This document shows, in pieces, positions 61,701-64,000 of a stretch of 64,000 nucleotides of DNA. Source of the stretch: Zingiber officinale (taxonomy: Eukaryota > Streptophyta > Magnoliopsida > Zingiberales > Zingiberaceae). Position numbers and translations under genes: made by a program. Under the pieces are notes generated by a model, which saw only the letters and a list, made by a program, of their open reading frames with translations, did no database searches and had not been told where the DNA came from. Each line of letters begins with the position of its first letter. Position 1 is the stretch's first letter. Location: contig NC_055990.1 in the NCBI RefSeq assembly GCF_018446385.1, positions 21,571,558-21,635,557 on the forward strand. Direction: 5' to 3'.

Positions 61701-62444
61701 TGTCCCGGACGATAATTTCGCTCTGCAGGTTGACCTGCAGCACCGGCAAGGTGGCGTGGTCGCACCCCGCCCGAAGCTCGCTGTCGTTGTTCAGAGGCCC
61801 TTCCGGCGGCAGCAAGAAGAGGCTGCCGCTGGCGTTGTTCCTCCCGGGGCAGTCGGCGAGGACATTGATGGAATTGGGGGAAACTTGCCCCCGATCGCAC
61901 CAGGTGAAGTTAAGGTAGAAGTACCAGTCACCGAGCCGGAAGGGGTAGAAGCTGGACCACGGGAGGAAGTGTTCGCGCAGGCCTCCGCCGCCGGCCGCAG
62001 TGCAGGAGTTGGACAGGATGTGGCGGGCGAGTTCGAGGTCCGACACGGTGAGCAACAACTCGTCCTCCTTGTAATTATAGATCGCGTTCACCCTGTCGAA
62101 TTCGTATCAAAATTTGATTTTGATTCATCAATTACGATCGGTAAACTGATTAAAGTGTTCCTCAACTATAAAAATGAAAATTTGATCGGCGAATAAATTA
62201 ACCGGTAAGGGAGGCCGGAGAGGGTGATGGTGGCGACGGAGGAGGAGGCGTTGCAGGCGATGACGAAGCCGGGGAGGCCGCAGACGGCCTCGGAGGAGGA
62301 GAACGGGAAGGCGACGGTGACGTCGCCGCACGTGAGCGGCTTACAGGCCTCGTAGTAGTAGGAGTCGGCGGTCCCCTGCGAGGCGTATTTCTGCGTGAAG
62401 CGGAAGAAGAAAAACAAGAAGATGACGACGGCGTTCACCGTCAT
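58723..62444 (-). CDS. LRK10-like (LRK10L/PR5K-type) receptor kinase
   Basis: Five exons on the minus strand: 62444-62203, 62092-61511, 60058-60036, 59937-59440, 59357-58723. Phases agree at every junction and give 659 aa. A hydrophobic signal sequence lies at about 1-16 (VVIFLFFFF). The GUB_WAK extracellular domain follows (CKPLTCGDVTVAFPF from residue 34). The WAK-associated Cys motif is C241, C244, C251 with RCGYN and CFC near 262. The membrane span is about 283-299 (IVTPTTILLVAGLISF). The kinase has GEGGYG 352-357, K373, HLDIKPHN 467-474, DFG 487-489 and APE 514-516. His-Leu-Asp in place of His-Arg-Asp makes it a non-RD kinase, as is usual for this group (often HFD). Members take part in pathogen response and ABA signalling; the ligand is not predictable here. 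Exon 3 is only 23 nt and intron 2 is 1.45 kb. Confidence 0.92.
60059..61510 (-). other. Intron 2 of the LRK10-like gene
   Basis: 1.45 kb AT-rich intron between the ectodomain exon and the 23 nt exon. It contains a short direct duplication of ATTACTACAAGCCTACAATA (about 61056-61103). No coding or repeat family recognised. Confidence 0.7.
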
Positions 62445-63240
62445 AGTTCCGAATGCGTGAACTGAGTGAAGAATGAATGGGGCAGAGACGACCAGCGATG
62501 AACTTCATCAATAATTGTTCCGGCTATTTGACTACCCATGGAAAACTTTGCCATTATTTTTGAAAATAAATAAATAAATTCAACAAAGATAAATTATCAT
62601 AAAATCCCCAACAACAAAGTAAACTTTCCTATAGGTCACACATAAAAATATCTATGATCAATATCTAACTAAATATAATAAATATTAATTTACCTAATTA
62701 TTTTTATTTTTATAAATATAAAAAAATTTAAAAAAGGATAATCTTCCTAAATTCAATACTATTTAAAAGAAATCTAGTATATTTTTAATTAAATCGAACA
62801 TAATTTTTTTTCCCTAATTGACCAATCATTGACTTAGAAAAAATTGAAGGATAATTAGATAAATTAATATGTATTAGAAAGTTGAATTAAATAAAAATTT
62901 ATGAGAGTGTGAACTTTTTTACATAGGGATTGAAAGGATTGAAAGGAAGGATGTTTATTATAATGGAGTTTAGAGCAATTTTCCATGAAAAATTAGGTGG
63001 AAAAGTTACATTCATTTTTCATTCGGTAATTTACCAAAAGGTGCACTTGAAAATCTGAATTTATCAAAAGGTGTACACTACTTTGGTATTTACCAAAGAG
63101 CACACTTTCTTAAAAGCTTTTCCTATTTTACCCTCATGATAATTTGACTTTTTCTATTGTTTTTCTTTTCTTCATTATATTTCTCTCACTTCTCTCTCTC
63201 CTCTGTCGGCAGAATATAGAATAACATTAGTCAATCTTTA
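62445..63240. other. Upstream region of the LRK10-like gene
   Basis: AT-rich, with short TTACCAAAAGGTGCAC-like direct repeats around 63030-63080 (three partial copies of a TTTACCAAA motif). No ORF and no clear TATA box close to the start codon. Confidence 0.5.
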
Positions 63241-63256
63241 ATCACATTTTAATACA

Positions 63257-63970
63257 TTTGAAGAAGCCAAAATAAATAATGGACACCAGATTTGGACTCC
63301 TTGCAATTTTAGAAATCCACAGGAACTTAAATGGGTGCAATCAGAGCTTTCTAGGTCGATCAGTGGGTTTCGGTCAAAACCCACTGATGGACCTCGAGAG
63401 CTCCGATTGCACTCATTTCAGTTTCTATGGATTTCTAAAATTATAAGGAGTTCAAATATGATGTACATTATTTATTTTGGCTTTTTATAGATGTTAACAA
63501 GCAAAATCAAAGAATCGGCATAAAAGCTCACGTTGGGCCTGATTTGAGTCCATATCAGGCCCAATGTGGGTTTTTTTACCGATTCTTTGATTTTGCTTGT
63601 TAACATCTATAAAAAGCCAAAATAAATAATAGACATCATATTTTGAACTCCTTGCAATTTTAGAAATCCATAGAAATTGAAATGAGTTTTTGGTTTGTGC
63701 TATGCATCGAAAAGAACAGTCCTCATAGTTACCATTTCATTCTATATTTCTAAAATTACAAGGAGTAAATATGATGTCCATTATTATTTTTGGCACTCTA
63801 ATGGTGGACTAGAGGTTTTGAAAAACCTAAATCTCTCTTTTTTCCTTTTTGTTTAGGCGTGATATGAAGAGATATCATGCCCGTTGGGCCTGATATCTCT
63901 TCATATCAGGCCCATAAGCCTGATATCTCCCATATCAGGCCCAATGTGGGCCTGATATGGGAGATATCGG
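63257..63970. repeat. Chain of long palindromes (foldback/MITE array)
   Basis: Three adjoining hairpins share their edges. The first (63257-63482) has arms GCCAAAATAAATAAT... and ...ATTATTTATTTTGGC, with an inner palindrome around GTGGGTTTCGGTCAAAACCCAC. The second (63480-63616) has arms TTTTTATAGATGTTAACAAG and its exact complement, with GGGCCTGAT/ATCAGGCCC inside. The third (63607-63797) is again of the first type with a different loop. A further run of GATATCAGGCCC/GGGCCTGATATC palindromes lies at 63858-63970. Confidence 0.75.
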
Positions 63971-64000
63971 CCTAGATACAACAAAAATAAAAAATAAAAA

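Noticed and set aside
61475-62196. 147- and 146-codon plus-strand ORFs
   Set aside because: They are antisense to the ectodomain exons of the LRK10-like gene, whose frame shows the GUB_WAK and WAK-associated cysteine motifs.

Overview
The window is nuclear DNA of a flowering plant. The evidence is GT-AG introns, plant gene families (DCP5, a CRK43-type cytoplasmic kinase, an LRK10-like receptor kinase), iMet-primed LTR retrotransposons and a CACTA transposon. The long GATC-rich LTRs and the gene sequences suggest a monocot, perhaps a Zingiberales (ginger-type) genome. That placement is inference and was not tested.

Layout. Positions 1-38,700 are almost entirely nested transposable elements. 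A truncated LTR (1-266) abuts a gag-only LTR retrotransposon, element 1 (267-8013, minus). Next come a truncated LTR D (8014-9535) and a three-level nest. In the nest, element A (minus, 9536-11820 plus 25045-26221) is split by element B (plus, 11821-25044, TSD ACAAA). The 5' LTR of B is in turn split by element C (minus, 12394-22273, TSD GTTGG). The 3' end of a copia element, E (26222-29585), follows. A CACTA transposon (29586-37620) is split by gag-only element F (29933-35163, TSD AAAAG), which itself carries a solo LTR, G (31392-32771). A hAT-like element with a small SINE-like insert and a foldback element close the repeat block.

Positions 39,356-62,444 form a gene island of four structurally intact genes. 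These are DCP5 (plus, 8 exons, 586 aa), a FAM133-like basic/His-rich protein (minus, 271 aa), a CRK43-like cytoplasmic kinase (minus, 5 exons, 396 aa) and an LRK10-like receptor kinase (minus, 5 exons, 659 aa). Between the last two lie a solo LTR, a long TA microsatellite, another fragment of the element-1 type LTR and a tandem SINE-like dimer. The window ends in a chain of long palindromes (63257-63970).

The most notable signal is in the LTRs. The element-1 type LTR carries a cascade of about 20 short hairpins. Their stem sequences change from copy to copy in a pair-preserving way (CCTGG/CCAGG, CCTAG/CTAGG, CCGG/CCGG; CCAAGTG/CACTTGG, CCAAGTA/TACTTGG). The unrelated B/F LTRs carry a different palindrome array (AAGGCGCCTT). 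Elements 1, B and F also have several polypurine tracts before the 3' LTR. Every element here with intact ends lacks a usable pol, so the block looks like a community of retrotransposons mobilised in trans. I see no gene cluster that makes up a new multi-gene system.
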